Numbered from the stretch's first letter, positions 32,991-43,757 are shown. The stretch: 64,000 nt of DNA from Dugong dugon (GCA_030035585.1 CM057461.1:3139001-3203000); one strand, 5' to 3'. Made by a program: numbers and translations. Notes: generated by a model from the sequence alone, not told the origin.

Positions 32991-33283
32991 AGAAATGGTT
33001 ACTTAATGCCATCAACTCCTTTTTGGGCATCTGTTTGCACAATGACAGCTCTGATGTCTTCTGCCTACTAATGCAATGATTTACATGGTTGTGGTCCTTG
33101 CAGCTAAGCCCTGACTGTGCCTCTGGAATGACCTCTATGGGTCAGTGTGGGTGTTTTACACAGGAATTTGCACCTTCTCATAAGTGAGGTGGAGCTAAAT
33201 TTTCTTTTCTTGTTTACCTTTATCCTGTTTTGGTTTCGGAGTCGTTCTAACCTTGTAAAATTATTTCGGAAGATAGTCATACA

Positions 33284-33447
33284 GAGCCCTGGGGGCCCAG
33301 TGGTTAAGAGCTTGGCTGCTAACCAAAAGGTCGGCAGTTCAAATCCACCAGCCACTCCTTGGAAACCCTGTAGGGCAGTTCTACTCTGTCCTATAGGGTT
33401 GCTATGGGTCAGAACCGACTCAAGGGCACCTAACAACAGCAACAATG
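33284..33447 (+). mobile_element. AfroSINE, short type
   Basis: GAGCCCTGGGGGCCCAGTGG, GCAGTTCAAATCCACC, CACTCCTTGGAAACCCTG, GGGTCAGAACCGACTC, GGCACCTAACAACAGC. It goes from CTCCTTGG straight to AAACCC and lacks the roughly 50-bp AAAGACCTGGC middle. Confidence 0.93.
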
Positions 33448-34149
33448 TTCATATATTTCATATTCTCATGAACAAAGAAATCCGCTCCTTGGTGGTTTGA
33501 TGGCACTCATGCATAATTCCACCTGGGCCTGGAGGTATTTTAGGAATCAGGAAGGGGACAGTGTTATGGTTACATGGCATAAGGGGTGTCACTGGCTTTG
33601 GAAGTCTTTCTATTTTCCCTTTTCATTTGCAGAGGATTCTGGGGTTGTCTTTACAGAGACAACGTGGTCCTGTATCCACCAGTCCATAGCCAGTGGCTTA
33701 GCCCCTAACCTGGAGCATCGTCTGTAGACACAGTGATGGATGAAACTCTGCATCAGCCCTGGAGGAGCCGCTGCTCTTCAGGGAAATGAAGTTCCAAGGA
33801 AGAGAGACAATGGCTACAAGAGTAAGAATATGAGGCACCCAGCCCTGGACCACAAACTCAGTCTCAGCATCAGACTCTGGACCTCAGCTCCTGAGCGTGA
33901 TTCCAGAACAAGAGGAGAACTGAGCACACAGAGGCTGTGGCTCACCTGGCAATTTTTATTTCCAGTTTTCCTGGGACTGAGTGGAGTTGCCTGACCTTGT
34001 GTGATCTGTGGGGCAAAACTTCCTGAGCATAGTGATGGGACTTTCCTAAAACAGGGGCCCAGGTGCCCTGGAGGACTGCCTGGTACAGATGCAGATTGAC
34101 CCATAATCAGGGTTCTAGGAAGGTCCCTTTCTGGACTTGTGTTCTTCCA
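33448..34149. other. Unique non-coding DNA
   Basis: No recognised repeat or exon. Open frames at 33740-33994 (plus) and 34104-33814 (minus) overlap and have no motif. Confidence 0.35.
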
Positions 34150-34560
34150 AAATAGATGTTGGAATCCTAACCCCTATACCTCTGGTTGTAATCTAATGTA
34201 GGGTAATTACCTTACCTCTAATGTAATGTAATCACCCTCCCTAACGCAATCTAGGGTAATATAACCAATCAAGCAGTTGAGGTCATACTAGTGTAGGGTG
34301 GATCCTAAACCTAATCACTTCTGAGTTATGTAAACAGCGGTATAGACACACACACACACACGGCGGGGTACAGATGTCAAGTGAGGGTCCTCTATGAGCC
34401 AAGGAACCAAGGAAAGCCAGGGACTGCCTACAAGGAAAGCATCAACATGGCGGAGACCCTGGTTTGGACTTCTAGCCTCCAGAACTGTGAGAAAACACAT
34501 TTCTGTTCTTTAAAGCCACCCACATGTGGTATTTCCATTACAGCAGGATGAGGAAATGGA
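34150..34560 (+). mobile_element. MaLR-like solo LTR
   Basis: GTTGGAATCCTAACCCCTAT, GGTCATACTAGTGTAGGGTG, then CTTCTAGCCTCCAGAACTG, CATTTCTGTTCTTTAAAGCC and TGTGGTATTTCCATTACAGC. The middle carries an expanded TAATGTA-rich stretch and a short ACAC run. No viral genes are present. Confidence 0.72.
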
Positions 34561-35005
34561 GACGGTCCCCTGGGACCACCGAGTGAGGACCTCTTCATTT
34601 AGAAACACAAGTCCGGAGAGTTAGGCCAAGGCCACGTGAGTCAGAGCAAGAGCCCGGCCTAGCACCCCATTGTCCTGGGCCTGAATCTTGACCCTTCCTG
34701 TTCGGAATTTCCGATAAACTAATTAAAGTAACGTGTTTCAGTTGTGTTTTGTTTTGCACTGCAGAACCTTTAATCCTGTTGTTACCACATTTGTTCTTTT
34801 TTTTTTTTTTTTTGAGGACATGTGTTTTCAGTATTGGAATGCATGCTTATAAATTGAGTGTGTTTAAATTTTTCATGGGTAATATGGATTTTGAGAAATA
34901 TGATCTGGCAATACAATCTGCCAATAAGGCGAGTGGCACTTTGGTGCCATCAGTCTGTGGCATAACAGTATGTCACTGAGAACTAGATAGATAATTTATT
35001 AGATT
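34561..35005. other. Unique non-coding DNA
   Basis: No recognised element apart from a T-run at about 34797-34813. Confidence 0.35.
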
Positions 35006-35160
35006 TGAGCCCTGGCAGTCCAGTGGTTAAGAGCTCAGGCTGATAACCAAAAAGTCAGCAGTTGGAATTCACCAGCTGCTCCTTGGAAACCCTATAGGCA
35101 GTTCTACTCTGTCCTATAGGGTTGCTATGAGTCAGAATTGACTTGATGGCAATGTTTTTT
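35006..35160 (+). mobile_element. AfroSINE, short type
   Basis: GAGCCCTGGCAGTCCAGTGG, CTGCTCCTTGGAAACCC, CTGTCCTATAGGGTTGC, GAGTCAGAATTGACTTG, GGCAATG. Confidence 0.92.
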
Positions 35161-35858
35161 TCCATTAGGTAACATGGGGAACCTCCGGTTTTCCAAATAT
35201 GACATAGAAAAACCAAAACAAACCCATCAGGGCTCCCTAACTATCACACAGGAAAGCCATAATTATGCTTGCAAACCTTATCTCACAGAAATAAAAAGCA
35301 AAAAAGTCAAAAGTCTATAAAACTAACACATCCAGGAAGCATCATCTAATAGGATGCTCAGTGAGGATCCAACTCCAGTCTGCTGAGCTTCACGCGTTTC
35401 AAAAGGGAACCACCTTGACGCTAGATGCATTAGAACTGGAATAACACCTTACCTCTGAGGCCCAGAGGCATAGAAAGTGGCTGGCACACTGTTTAGGCCA
35501 ATGGTAATGAAAGAGTTAAATCTGAGAGCTTAAAACAAAACACATTTGGAAAACAACAGAAAGTTTTCCCAAAGTAATTTCTCATCCTGGTTCCTTTATG
35601 TATGAACGTATTTATAGTTTAACTCTCCAAGCTCCCAGCTGGTTTTTCTAGAGTCTAAGCAATAACTGATACACGTGTCTTCTCTTTGCTGCTGTTTTTC
35701 CCTCCTTTCATTTTAGAGAACTCACACAAACTTTTCTTGTTTTCACTGCCATTATCTTTAATACCCATGATGACATGATCAGATAGTAAAAAATAGCACT
35801 GGCCGTGTAAACGTTTTAAACTTCTTAATTATTTTAAACTATACAATCAATACATGTG
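35161..35858. other. Unique non-coding DNA
   Basis: Apart from a possible deleted SINE remnant near 35205-35240 (CCAAAACAAACCCATCAGG and GCTCCC, i.e. tail and head complements joined), nothing is recognisable. Confidence 0.35.
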
Positions 35859-35871
35859 AACATTATCATTA

Positions 35872-36081
35872 AGGAGTCCTATTGGCACAATGGTTAAATA
35901 CTTGAGTGCTAACTGAAAAGTTGGTGGTTCTAACACACCCAGCAGCTCCAAGAGAGAAATACCTGGTGATCTGCTCCTGTAAAGATTACAGCCTAGGAAA
36001 CCCTATGAGACAGTTCTACCTGTCCTATTGAGTTGCTACAAGTTGGAATTGAATGGACAGCACCCAGCAACAACAGCAACA
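35872..36081 (+). mobile_element. AfroSINE, long type, with target-site duplication
   Basis: AGGAGTCCTATTGGCACAATGG-type head, tail CACCCAGCAACAACAGC. AACATTATCATTA (35859-35871) recurs as AACATTGTCATTA (36082-36094). Confidence 0.94.
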
Positions 36082-36217
36082 AACATTGTCATTATTACAA
36101 AAAAAAAAAAAAAAATGCATGACTTTACTGAGTACTTGGCACTATTATCTAAGATACTTTCCCTTGTGAGCAAGCATTTTGGTGTGCAAAGAACTCTACA
36201 GCCCCTAAAGGGAGTAT

Positions 36218-36515
36218 GTTAGTCATCTATTGCTGAGTCACTTATTATCGCAGAAACAGTCATGGAAAGCAACAAATGTTAATTATCATGTGTCTTCGAT
36301 GGAGTTGGAATCTGGGAGGAGTGGCAGGGCAGTTCTAGCTCTGGGTCCCTCAGGAGGCTACATTCAGGATGTTGGGGGCCTGTGGTCATCCCAGAGCTGC
36401 ACTGAGGGAGTGAGCGTGTGTTCCCAAGCTCACTCACTGGCTGTGGGCTGGTCACAGTGCCGAGCTGTGCAAGGCACTCCTCATGGCTACTTCAAGACAT
36501 GGATGCCGGCATCCC

Positions 36516-36589
<74 letters not shown>

Positions 36590-36765
36590 TGAGACAGAAG
36601 TTGCAGTCCTTTTACAACCCAGTCTCCGAAGCAGCACCCCATCACTTGTACCATATTCTATTCCCTAGAGATGAATCACAGGTCTAGCCCACACTCAGCA
36701 GGAGGAGATTACACAAGGGTGTGAATTCTAGAAGGTGAGACCATTGGGGTCATTTTAAAGGCTTG
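36218..36765 (-). repeat. Old LTR-like interspersed repeat containing a GA array
   Basis: TTAGTCATCTATTGCTGAG, CTCACTCACTGGCTGTGGGC, then after the GA run CCCATCACTTGTACC, TATTCTATTCCCTAG, TAGCCCACACTC, GGAGGAGATTACACAAGGG. This is a common old mammalian repeat in antisense. I cannot give a firm family name. Confidence 0.45.
36519..36587. repeat. (GA)n microsatellite
   Basis: An uninterrupted GA run of 69 bases after CATCCCCCA. It sits where the host repeat normally has a GAGAGAG-rich segment. Confidence 0.97.
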
Positions 36766-36767
36766 TT

Positions 36768-37213
36768 ATGGGTTGAATGGTATGAGTTGAAATGTGTCCT
36801 CCCAAAAGTTATGTTGAGGTTCTAACCCCTGTGCCTGTGAATGTGGCCCTATTTGGAAAAAGGGTCTTTGAAAATGTTGTCAGTTGAGTTAATGAGGTCA
36901 TACCTGATAGGTGGGTCCTAAGCCCTTCTAAGAGTGTCACATCAAAGGGGAAAATGGACACATAGGCAGAGTCACTCACCGGGAGAACATGCCACGTGAA
37001 GATGCATCTACAAGTAACGAAGGAACATCAAAGACTGGCAGAAGAAAACAGAAGCAGGGAGAGACATGGAACAGCTCTCTCTCAGAGCCTTCAGAAGGAA
37101 TCCATACAGCTGAAATGCTGAATCGGGACTCCCAGGATCCAGAACTGCGAGGCAATAAGTTCCTGTTCTTTAAATCCACCCAAATTTTGTGGCATTTTGT
37201 TTCTTGGCCATAG
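36768..37213 (+). mobile_element. MaLR-like solo LTR
   Basis: TTATGGGTTGAATGG, GTGTCCTCCCAAAAG, GAGGTTCTAACCCCTGTGCC, AATGAGGTCATACCTGATAGG, GGATCCAGAACTGCGAGGC and TTCCTGTTCTTTAAATCC. The 3' boundary is directly followed by an antisense RTE fragment. Confidence 0.75.
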
Positions 37214-37216
37214 GAA

Positions 37217-37437
37217 ACGAATGTCCAAAGTATATGAGACAAAGTCTAGCCCTTCTCGCCTCCGAGGAGCATGCTGGCTGTACTTCTTCCAAGACAGATT
37301 TGTTCGTTCTTCTGGCAGTCCATGGTATAGTCAATATTCTCCGCCAACACCGTAGTTCAAAGGCATCAATTCTTCCTTGATCTTCTTCATTCATTGTCCA
37401 GCTTGCACATGCATACGAAGCAATTGAAAATTTTGGG
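37217..37437 (-). mobile_element. RTE LINE internal fragment, antisense
   Basis: On the minus strand it encodes ACASWTMNEEDQGRIDAFE, WRRILTIPWTARRTNKS and RARLCLIYFGH, the ORF2 C-terminal part. Both its 5' and 3' ends are missing. The same segment lies in sense at 39098-39296. Confidence 0.88.
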
Positions 37438-37439
37438 TG

Positions 37440-39507
37440 CATATGAGATGACACATTGTTGGATGACCTCAAGGGTTCAACCATCTCAGAGACATCTCAA
37501 GAATAGATTTGAAACATTGAACATTAATGCCCGAAGACTGGACGGGTTGTGGGATGACATCAAGGACATCATATGTGAAGAAAGCAAAAGGTCATTAAAA
37601 AGACAGGAAAGAAAGAAAACACCTAAATGGATGTCTGAAACTTGCTCTTGATGGTAGAATAAGTAGCTAAAGCAAAAGGAAGAAATGAGGAAGTAAAGGA
37701 GCAGAACAGAAGATTTCAAAGATCTGTCCAAGAAGACAAAGTAAAAGTATTATAATGCAATGTGCAAAGATCGGGAGTTAGAAAACCAAAAGGGAAGAAC
37801 ACGTTCTGCATTTCTCAAGCTGAAAGAACTGGAAAAAATTCAAGCCTTGAGTTACAATATTGAAGGATTCTACGGGCAAAATATTGGCCAACACAGGACG
37901 CATCAAAAGAGGATGGAAGGAATACACAGAGTCAATATACCAAAAAGAACTGGTCGATGTTTAGCCATTTCAGGATATACCATATGACCAAGAACCAAAG
38001 GTAATGAAGGAAGAAGTCTGAGCTGCACTGAAGGCATTGGAGAAAAACAAGCCTCCAGGAATTGATGAAATACCAACTGAGATGTTTCAATAAGGCTGGA
38101 AGCACTCACTCATCTATGTCAAGAAATTTGGAAGACAGTTACCTAGTCAAACAACTGGAAAAGATTCATATTTGTACTCATTCAAAAAAAGGTGATCCAG
38201 CAGATTGCAGAAATTATTGAACAATATCATTAATATCACACGCAAATAAAATTTTCCTGAAGATAATTCAAAAGAGGCTGCAGCAGTATATCAACAGGGA
38301 ACTGCCAGAAATTCAAGACGGATTCAGAAGAGGACGTGGAACCAGGGATGTCATTGCTGATGTCAGATGGATCCTGGCTGAAAGCAGAGAATACCAGAGA
38401 GATGTTTACCTGTGTTTTATTGACTATGCAAAGGCATTCAACTGTGTGGATCATAACAAATTATGGATAAAGTTGTAAAGAATGGGAATTCCAGAACTCT
38501 TAACTGTGCTCATGCAGAACCTGTACATAGAACAGGAGGCAGTGGTTCATACAGAACAAGGGGATACTGCATAGTTTAAAATCAGGAAAAGTATGGATGG
38601 GTCAGGATTATATCCTTTCACCATACTTATTCAATCTGTGCTGAGCAAATAATCCAAGAAGCTGAACTCTATGAAGAAGAATGTGGCATCAGGATTGGAG
38701 AAAGACTCATTAGCAACCTGAGATATGCAGATATCTTAGGTACAAATGACACAATCTTGCTTACTGAAAGTGAAGAGGACTTGAAGCACTTATTGATGAA
38801 GATCAAAGACCACAGCCTTCAGTATGGATTACACCTCAGCATAAAGAAAACAGAAATCCCCACAACTGGACCAATAGGCAATATCATGATAAATGGAGAA
38901 AGATTGAAGTTGTAAGGATTTCATTTTACTTGGATCCACAATCAACACCCATGAAAGCAGCAGTCAAGAAATCAAACGACGTATTGCTTGGGCAAATCTG
39001 TGGCAAAAGACCTCTTTAAAGTGTTAAAAAGCAAAGATGTCACGTTGAAGACTAAGTTGCAACTGATCCAAGCCGTGTTGTTTTCAGTTGCCTAATACGC
39101 GTGCGAAAGCTGGAGGATGAATAAGGTAGACTGAAGAAGAACTGACACTTTTGAATTATGGTGTTGGCAAAGAATATTGAATATACCATGGACTGCCGGA
39201 AGAACGAAGAAGCCTGTCTTGGAGGAAGTAGATCCACAATGCTGCTTAGAAGCAAGAATGGCGAGACTTGGTCTCACGTACTTTGGACGTGTTATCAGGA
39301 GGGACCAGTCCCTGGAGAAGGACATCGTGCTTGGTGAGGGAGAGGGTCATCCTCAACCAGATGGACTGACACAGTGGCTGCAACAATGGGCTCAAACATA
39401 GTGACTATTGTGAGGATGGCACAGGACCAGGCAGTATTTCGTTCTGTTGTATGTGGGGTTGCTACGAGTCAGAACCGACTGGATGACACCTAACAACAGC
39501 AACAGGA
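37440..39507 (+). mobile_element. RTE (BovB-like) LINE, 2.07 kb, 5'-truncated, dead
   Basis: Carries the reverse transcriptase and C-terminal part of the RTE ORF2; the endonuclease part is absent. Recognisable pieces include VYLCFIDYAKAFN and VDHNK near 38405-38460, and SEEDLKHLLMKIKDHSLQYGL near 38770-38832. The C-terminal RILNIPWTAGRTKKPVLEEV is at about 39168-39230, and LTYFGRVIRRDQSLEKDI is near 39270-39327. Defects: in-frame stops (for example in the region of 37650-37670, and at GTTTCAATAAGG near 38085), the AFD triplet reads AFN (38440-38442), and a 15-bp insertion (38733-38747) splits the YADD catalytic box. The tail GAGTCAGAACCGACTGG, CACCTAACAACAGC is the AfroSINE tail. Confidence 0.92.
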
Positions 39508-40029
39508 AAGGAAGGCACTACCACAGTGGTCCAATAATTGGCATTCATTTGCTTGGACCAGCTGCTTACTGGGTCATCTTATTATTCCAACAAACTCAAT
39601 AGCCTATTTATTTAAAATATGCTAACAAAGTGTAAACCATCGGTAAAAGTTGGAGGAGATGGTACTTTAAATAGGCCTTCTGCTAATTAACCCCTAACAC
39701 CCGTCACCCTTGATCAGAGACACATCGATAGAGGACCTCAGGGTTCAACTAGCTGAGACCCTGAAGTTAATCAAAGGCAACCTTTGGAGTCTAAAGCCTT
39801 AAAAGCAATTTTCCTCTCTAGGAGGTGAGAAAGGAGACTTCCGGGTGTCAGAATCTATCCCCAGGTCTGTAAAGGGAGCGGGTGGGGGTAGTGGGGGGCC
39901 ACTCAGGAATGGCATTGTTCCCTGGGCATTTTACAAACATGTTGTATTTTATTGTTGTAAATACAGATACAGCACAACATTTGCCAATTTCACATTTTTT
40001 TCCATTTAGTGACATCCATTACGTTAATC
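39508..40029. other. Unique non-coding DNA
   Basis: No repeat or exon recognised. Confidence 0.35.
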
Positions 40030-40200
40030 ATGCTGTGCAGCCATCACCCGTAATTGCTGCAGCACTGTTCACAACAGGCAAAGGGTGGAGCACCCTAAAT
40101 GTCCATCAGTGGAGAAATGGATAAACATAATGTGGTCCATTCATACAATGGGATACAATCAGCCATAAAGAGAGATGACGTCCTGATGCAAATATGTTCT
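40030..40200 (+). mobile_element. Old L1 fragment
   Basis: GCAGCACTGTTCACAAC, CCCTAAATGTCCATCAG, GGAGAAATGGATAAAC, AATGTGGTCCATTCATACAATGG-type text and GCCATAAAGAGAGATGACG match the L1 ORF2 end and 3' UTR. Confidence 0.6.
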
Positions 40201-40351
40201 TAAATGCCATCTCTGTCCAGAGCTCAAGACAGGCCCTGTTTTTCCTCCGAGCTTCTTCCCGACTCTCCCAGGCCCCTCCTGGGCACTCGGCTGCACAGCT
40301 GACCTGTGTCTCTGGGGTCCCTTCAATTGTCCACCCCCCCTTCTGGTGGCT

Positions 40352-40441
40352 ACATCATCCTCTGAATCACCCAGGCCACTTGGCACTTCCACTCTGACAT
40401 CATCCTCTGAATCACCCAGGCCACTTGGCACTTCCACTCTG
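40352..40441. repeat. Perfect 45-bp tandem duplication
   Basis: The unit starting ACATCATCCTCTGAATCACC and ending CTTCCACTCTG occupies 40352-40396 and is repeated without a mismatch at 40397-40441. Zero divergence implies a recent event. The host is GC-rich unique sequence (40201-40698). Confidence 0.97.
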
Positions 40442-40531
40442 AATTACAGCTGTCGTGTGATGAGCGTATCCGGTCCATTCCCATCTCCAGCCCTGGTCTC
40501 CGCTGCTCCCTCTGCCTGGAGCCCCTCCCCT

Positions 40532-40553
40532 CCCCCCCCCCCCCCCCCCCCCC
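40532..40553. repeat. Homopolymer C(22)
   Basis: A run of 22 C after GCCCCTCCCCT. Such runs are prone to sequencing length error and to slippage, and can fold into i-motif or G4 structures. Confidence 0.95.
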
Positions 40554-40698
40554 AGTTCTCTGCTTGGTTCCCTCTCATTCCTTCAGTCTCAGCCCCACAT
40601 ACCCTCCCCAGCTCACTCACCACTGACCTCTTAGCCCAGGGACTCTCATTTATAAAAAGTTTTCTCTCCTGCATGGAATGTGTCGCTAATACTGCTCT

Positions 40699-41245
40699 CT
40701 CAAGGATTGAATTGTGTTCCTTGAATAATAGGTGGAAGCTCTAACTCCTGTACCTGTGAATGTGAACCTGTTTGGAGGAAATAGGGTTTTTCTTCAAAGA
40801 ATGTATCCGTTTACTGGATCTTTACTCGAATAACTTGTGCCTTTTATGTTTGTTTGCCGACCATACCTTCCACACCCACTCAGAGGTATTTTCCTAAGTG
40901 TGCTATGCTAGTTCTTTTTACAGCAACACGTAGTCATACCAGGGTTGGATGGGTTGTAATCCTAATCCTTCTGAGTAGTGTTTTATAAAAGGGGAGAACA
41001 GATAAGGAAATTGGGTCACACTCAGAAGGAAGACAGCATATGGGGGTTCATCTACAAGCTAAGGCGTGCATCGGGCTGCCAGAAGCTGAAAGAGATGAGG
41101 AAGGATCTTCCCATACAGCCCAGAGAGAGAGAGAGAGACCCTGAATTTAGACTTCCAGCTTCCAGAACCGTGAGAAAACACATTTCTGTCCTTTAAAATT
41201 ACCCACTCTGTGGCTCTTTGATATGGCAGCCCTGGGAAATTAATA
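40699..41245 (+). mobile_element. MaLR-like solo LTR, with an unrelated or diverged middle
   Basis: AGGATTGAATTGTGTTCC, CTCTAACTCCTGTACCTGTG at the 5' part. GACTTCCAGCTTCCAGAACC, ACACATTTCTGTCCTTTAAAA and GGCAGCCCTGGGAAATTAAT at the 3' part. The 40800-40930 part matches less well. A short GA run lies at 41121-41138. Confidence 0.65.
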
Positions 41246-41452
41246 AGGTCCCTGGGTGGCACAAACAGTTAACACTTGACTAGTAACCAAAAGTTGGCGG
41301 TTCAAATCTACCCAGAAACACTGCAGAAGAAAGGCCTGGTGATCTACTTCCCTAAGATCACAGCCGCTGAAAACCCTATGGAGCACAGTTCTACTCTGAC
41401 ACACATGGGTTCACCAGGAGTCAGAATCAACTTGAAGGCATTGAGTTGTGTT
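41246..41452 (+). mobile_element. AfroSINE, type B
   Basis: AAGGTCCCTGGGTGGCAC, GCGGTTCAAATCTACCC, AAGGCCTGGTGATCTAC, GGAGCACAGTTCTACTCTG, ACACACATGGGTTCACC, GAGTCAGAATCAACTTG. Confidence 0.9.
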
Positions 41453-41499
41453 TTGTCTGTTTGTGTGGTTTTTTTGGAAACTAATACTGCTTCTTGTTT

Positions 41500-41760
41500 A
41501 TCTCCTCAACTGGATGCAAACTCCAAGAAGGCAGAGACCCCTTCCGGTCTTCTCTGTGCTGCTTCTTCATTTCTAGAACACCACGTGACACCCGGCAGAC
41601 ACTCGGGTTACTATTCATCCACAGGATGGATGAAATCTCGCTGTGATGCTATGAATTACATGCGTGGTTCTTGTTCTCTTTGAGCTGCCCCGAAGGCCTG
41701 GTACAATCTTTGCATTCAGTAGGCACTCAGTAAATATTTATTGCTGGAATGAAAGGAGGG
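41500..41760 (+). repeat. L2-like 3' end
   Basis: AAACTCCAAGAAGGCAGAG ACC at 41520 and, further on, GCCTGGTACAATCTTTGC, CAGTAGGCACTCAGTAAATATT and GCTGGAATGAAAGG resemble an L2 tail with an inserted or diverged middle. 41761-42149 is unrecognised. Confidence 0.4.
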
Positions 41761-42149
41761 AATGAATGGGTTTGCCCATGACGCATTAGACTCCTAGCGG
41801 TGCTCTTTGTAAAAATGTCAGGTCTGAACACGTTCTGTGTGATAGCCTGTTTTAGTGTTTCCCTAAATTCAATTTTGTTCCATTCACTTTCTTGTTTTTT
41901 CCATATCTGTGTACCAGTAGCACAATCATTTATGTAACATATCCTTAAAATAACTCAATTTTTATACTTAATTTAGTGAGGAGACTTTTATCATTATTGT
42001 AAATGGGAAACTGGTATTATTTGTTATGAGTTGGAGGTAACCCTTGAAACTAAACATAATAAAATGAAACACTGTTAATAAATTGTAGCTACCCAGTGAA
42101 GGTGCTGAATTTGAGGCTGGCATTCTCTCTTTGTTATAAAAGGAGATTA

Positions 42150-42303
42150 AAAATCTACTGCCCTCGAGTTGATTCTGACTCATAGAGACCCTGTGGAACA
42201 GAGTAGAACTGCCCCCATAGGGTTTCCCAGGAGCGGCTGGTGGATTGTAACTGCCAGCCTTTTGGTTGGCAGCGGAGCTCTTAACCACTGCACCACCAGG
42301 GCA
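42150..42303 (-). mobile_element. AfroSINE, short type
   Basis: CTACTGCCCTCGAGTTG, CTGACTCATAGAGACCC, GAACAGAGTAGAACTGCCC, CAGGAGCGGCTGGTGG, then GCACCACCAGGGC. Confidence 0.93.
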
Positions 42304-42307
42304 TTAG

Positions 42308-42715
42308 GAGCACTCAAAAAGAACTGAGCCAATAGATGGATGGATAGAGACAATGTGGTCCATCCATACAATGGAATATTACTCAGCCATAAAGAGAAAT
42401 GAAGTCCTGATGCGTGCCACAAATGGATGAACCTTGAAAACATCATGCCATGTGAAATAAAGTCAGTCACAAATACTGTATGATCTCACTTATACGAAAT
42501 AAGCAAATACATAGAAACCAAAGACCGTTAAAGATTAGCAGTGGTAGAAGGAGAGAAAGGGGAGATTTTGCTCAGGGAACATTGAGTCCATGTTAACGGT
42601 GGTGGAATGAGTTGGAAACGACAGCAAGAGTGGTTTCTCAGATTGAAGAATGTAATCAACGTCACTGAATTGTACATGTAGAAATTGTTGAGTTAGCATG
42701 GGTTTTGTTTTCTAC
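42308..42715 (+). mobile_element. Old L1 3' end
   Basis: CAATGGAATATTACTCAGCC, AAGAGAAATGAAGTCCTGATG, GGATGAACCTTGAAAACATC, TACTGTATGATCTCAC, GAATTGTACATG. Matches the 3' UTR of L1M-type elements. Confidence 0.75.
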
Positions 42716-42721
42716 CATCTC

Positions 42722-42810
42722 CAGGGCTTCTAACTGGTTCATTCTGGTTCGAACCCCTGTTGAGAAATTCGTGTTTCTAATTTTTTGGGCCAAAAAGCCT
42801 CTTTGCTCTT
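42722..42810 (+). mobile_element. Possible left end of a hAT-like element
   Basis: CAGGGCTTCTAACTGGTTC, then TTCTGGTTCGAACCCC and TGTTGAGAAATTCG parallel the first 60 bases of the element at 49262. No matching right end or duplication was found. 42811-43519 is otherwise unrecognised. Confidence 0.4.
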
Positions 42811-43519
42811 TGAATGATATAATTAATCATAAAAACTCGTATGTAATTTTCTCCTTATATTTCAAATACATAAAAATGAGCAGGGACATGAAATAGATGG
42901 GCGGAGTCAAAGAAAGATGGGTTAGAAATTTTGAAATTTCCTGTTCATCCCATCACGGGCTATGAACATGCCATCCATATACTAGAAGAATATCATTGTA
43001 TTGGAAATTACTCCATCAGGTTCCTGTTTGGAGACCAACACTGTCAGCTTAATAGCCACCAAAAGGTTGATGATGCGGAACAAGGCTAAATAGCAAAGTA
43101 AATAGAGAGACGCAATGTGATTCCTCAGATACCTAAGTAGATTAACCTACTTGTTGATTAGCTGGCTTGTAAATTAATGAGTTCCTCCCATTTATTATCT
43201 GTGTGTCTTCATAACAGCTCTCACTGGATTTTCCAGTGAGAGAGCGAGGTAGGTAAAGAATAAATGAAGATGAGGCAACCTGCAGAAGCTTTGCAATTAC
43301 GCAGCAGTTTCTCTGGGTGTCTTCTCCCAAGGTATGTGACTGCTTTTCTCTCTCTTTCCCTGCACCCTGGATTGTCACCCAGACCCCAACTCCATTTCCT
43401 CTGACAGCTGACCCTTTATCTAATCAACAACTAAAGTATCCCTCCGGTTTTTCCACAGAGGGCCCCTGGGGCGGCACGCCATCCTTGGCACCCTGAAAAT
43501 GCAGCTGTGTCTCATCCAC

Positions 43520-43715
43520 ATGCTCCTGAGGTGTCCCAACAGAGAGATTATTGTACCATGTTGCAATTGCTATTGGCTTCTCCACCTCTTAGCCAGGCTG
43601 TGAGCTCCTTCAGAGTACAGCCTGTATCTGATGATTCTTGGCTGTCTTGGTGCCCAGACAGGGCTAGATACATGGGGGACTTTAGTGAGTGTTAGCTGAG
43701 TTGATGAATGATTGA
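43520..43715 (+). repeat. L2-like 3' end
   Basis: GCTGTGAGCTCCTTCAGAG, ACAGCCTGTATCTGATG, GGTGCCCAGACAGGGC and GTTGATGAATGATTG follow the L2 tail order. Confidence 0.5.
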
Positions 43716-43757
43716 TTATTCTACAGCCAAAAGCCTTGGGCGGACCAGCCTTCATTC

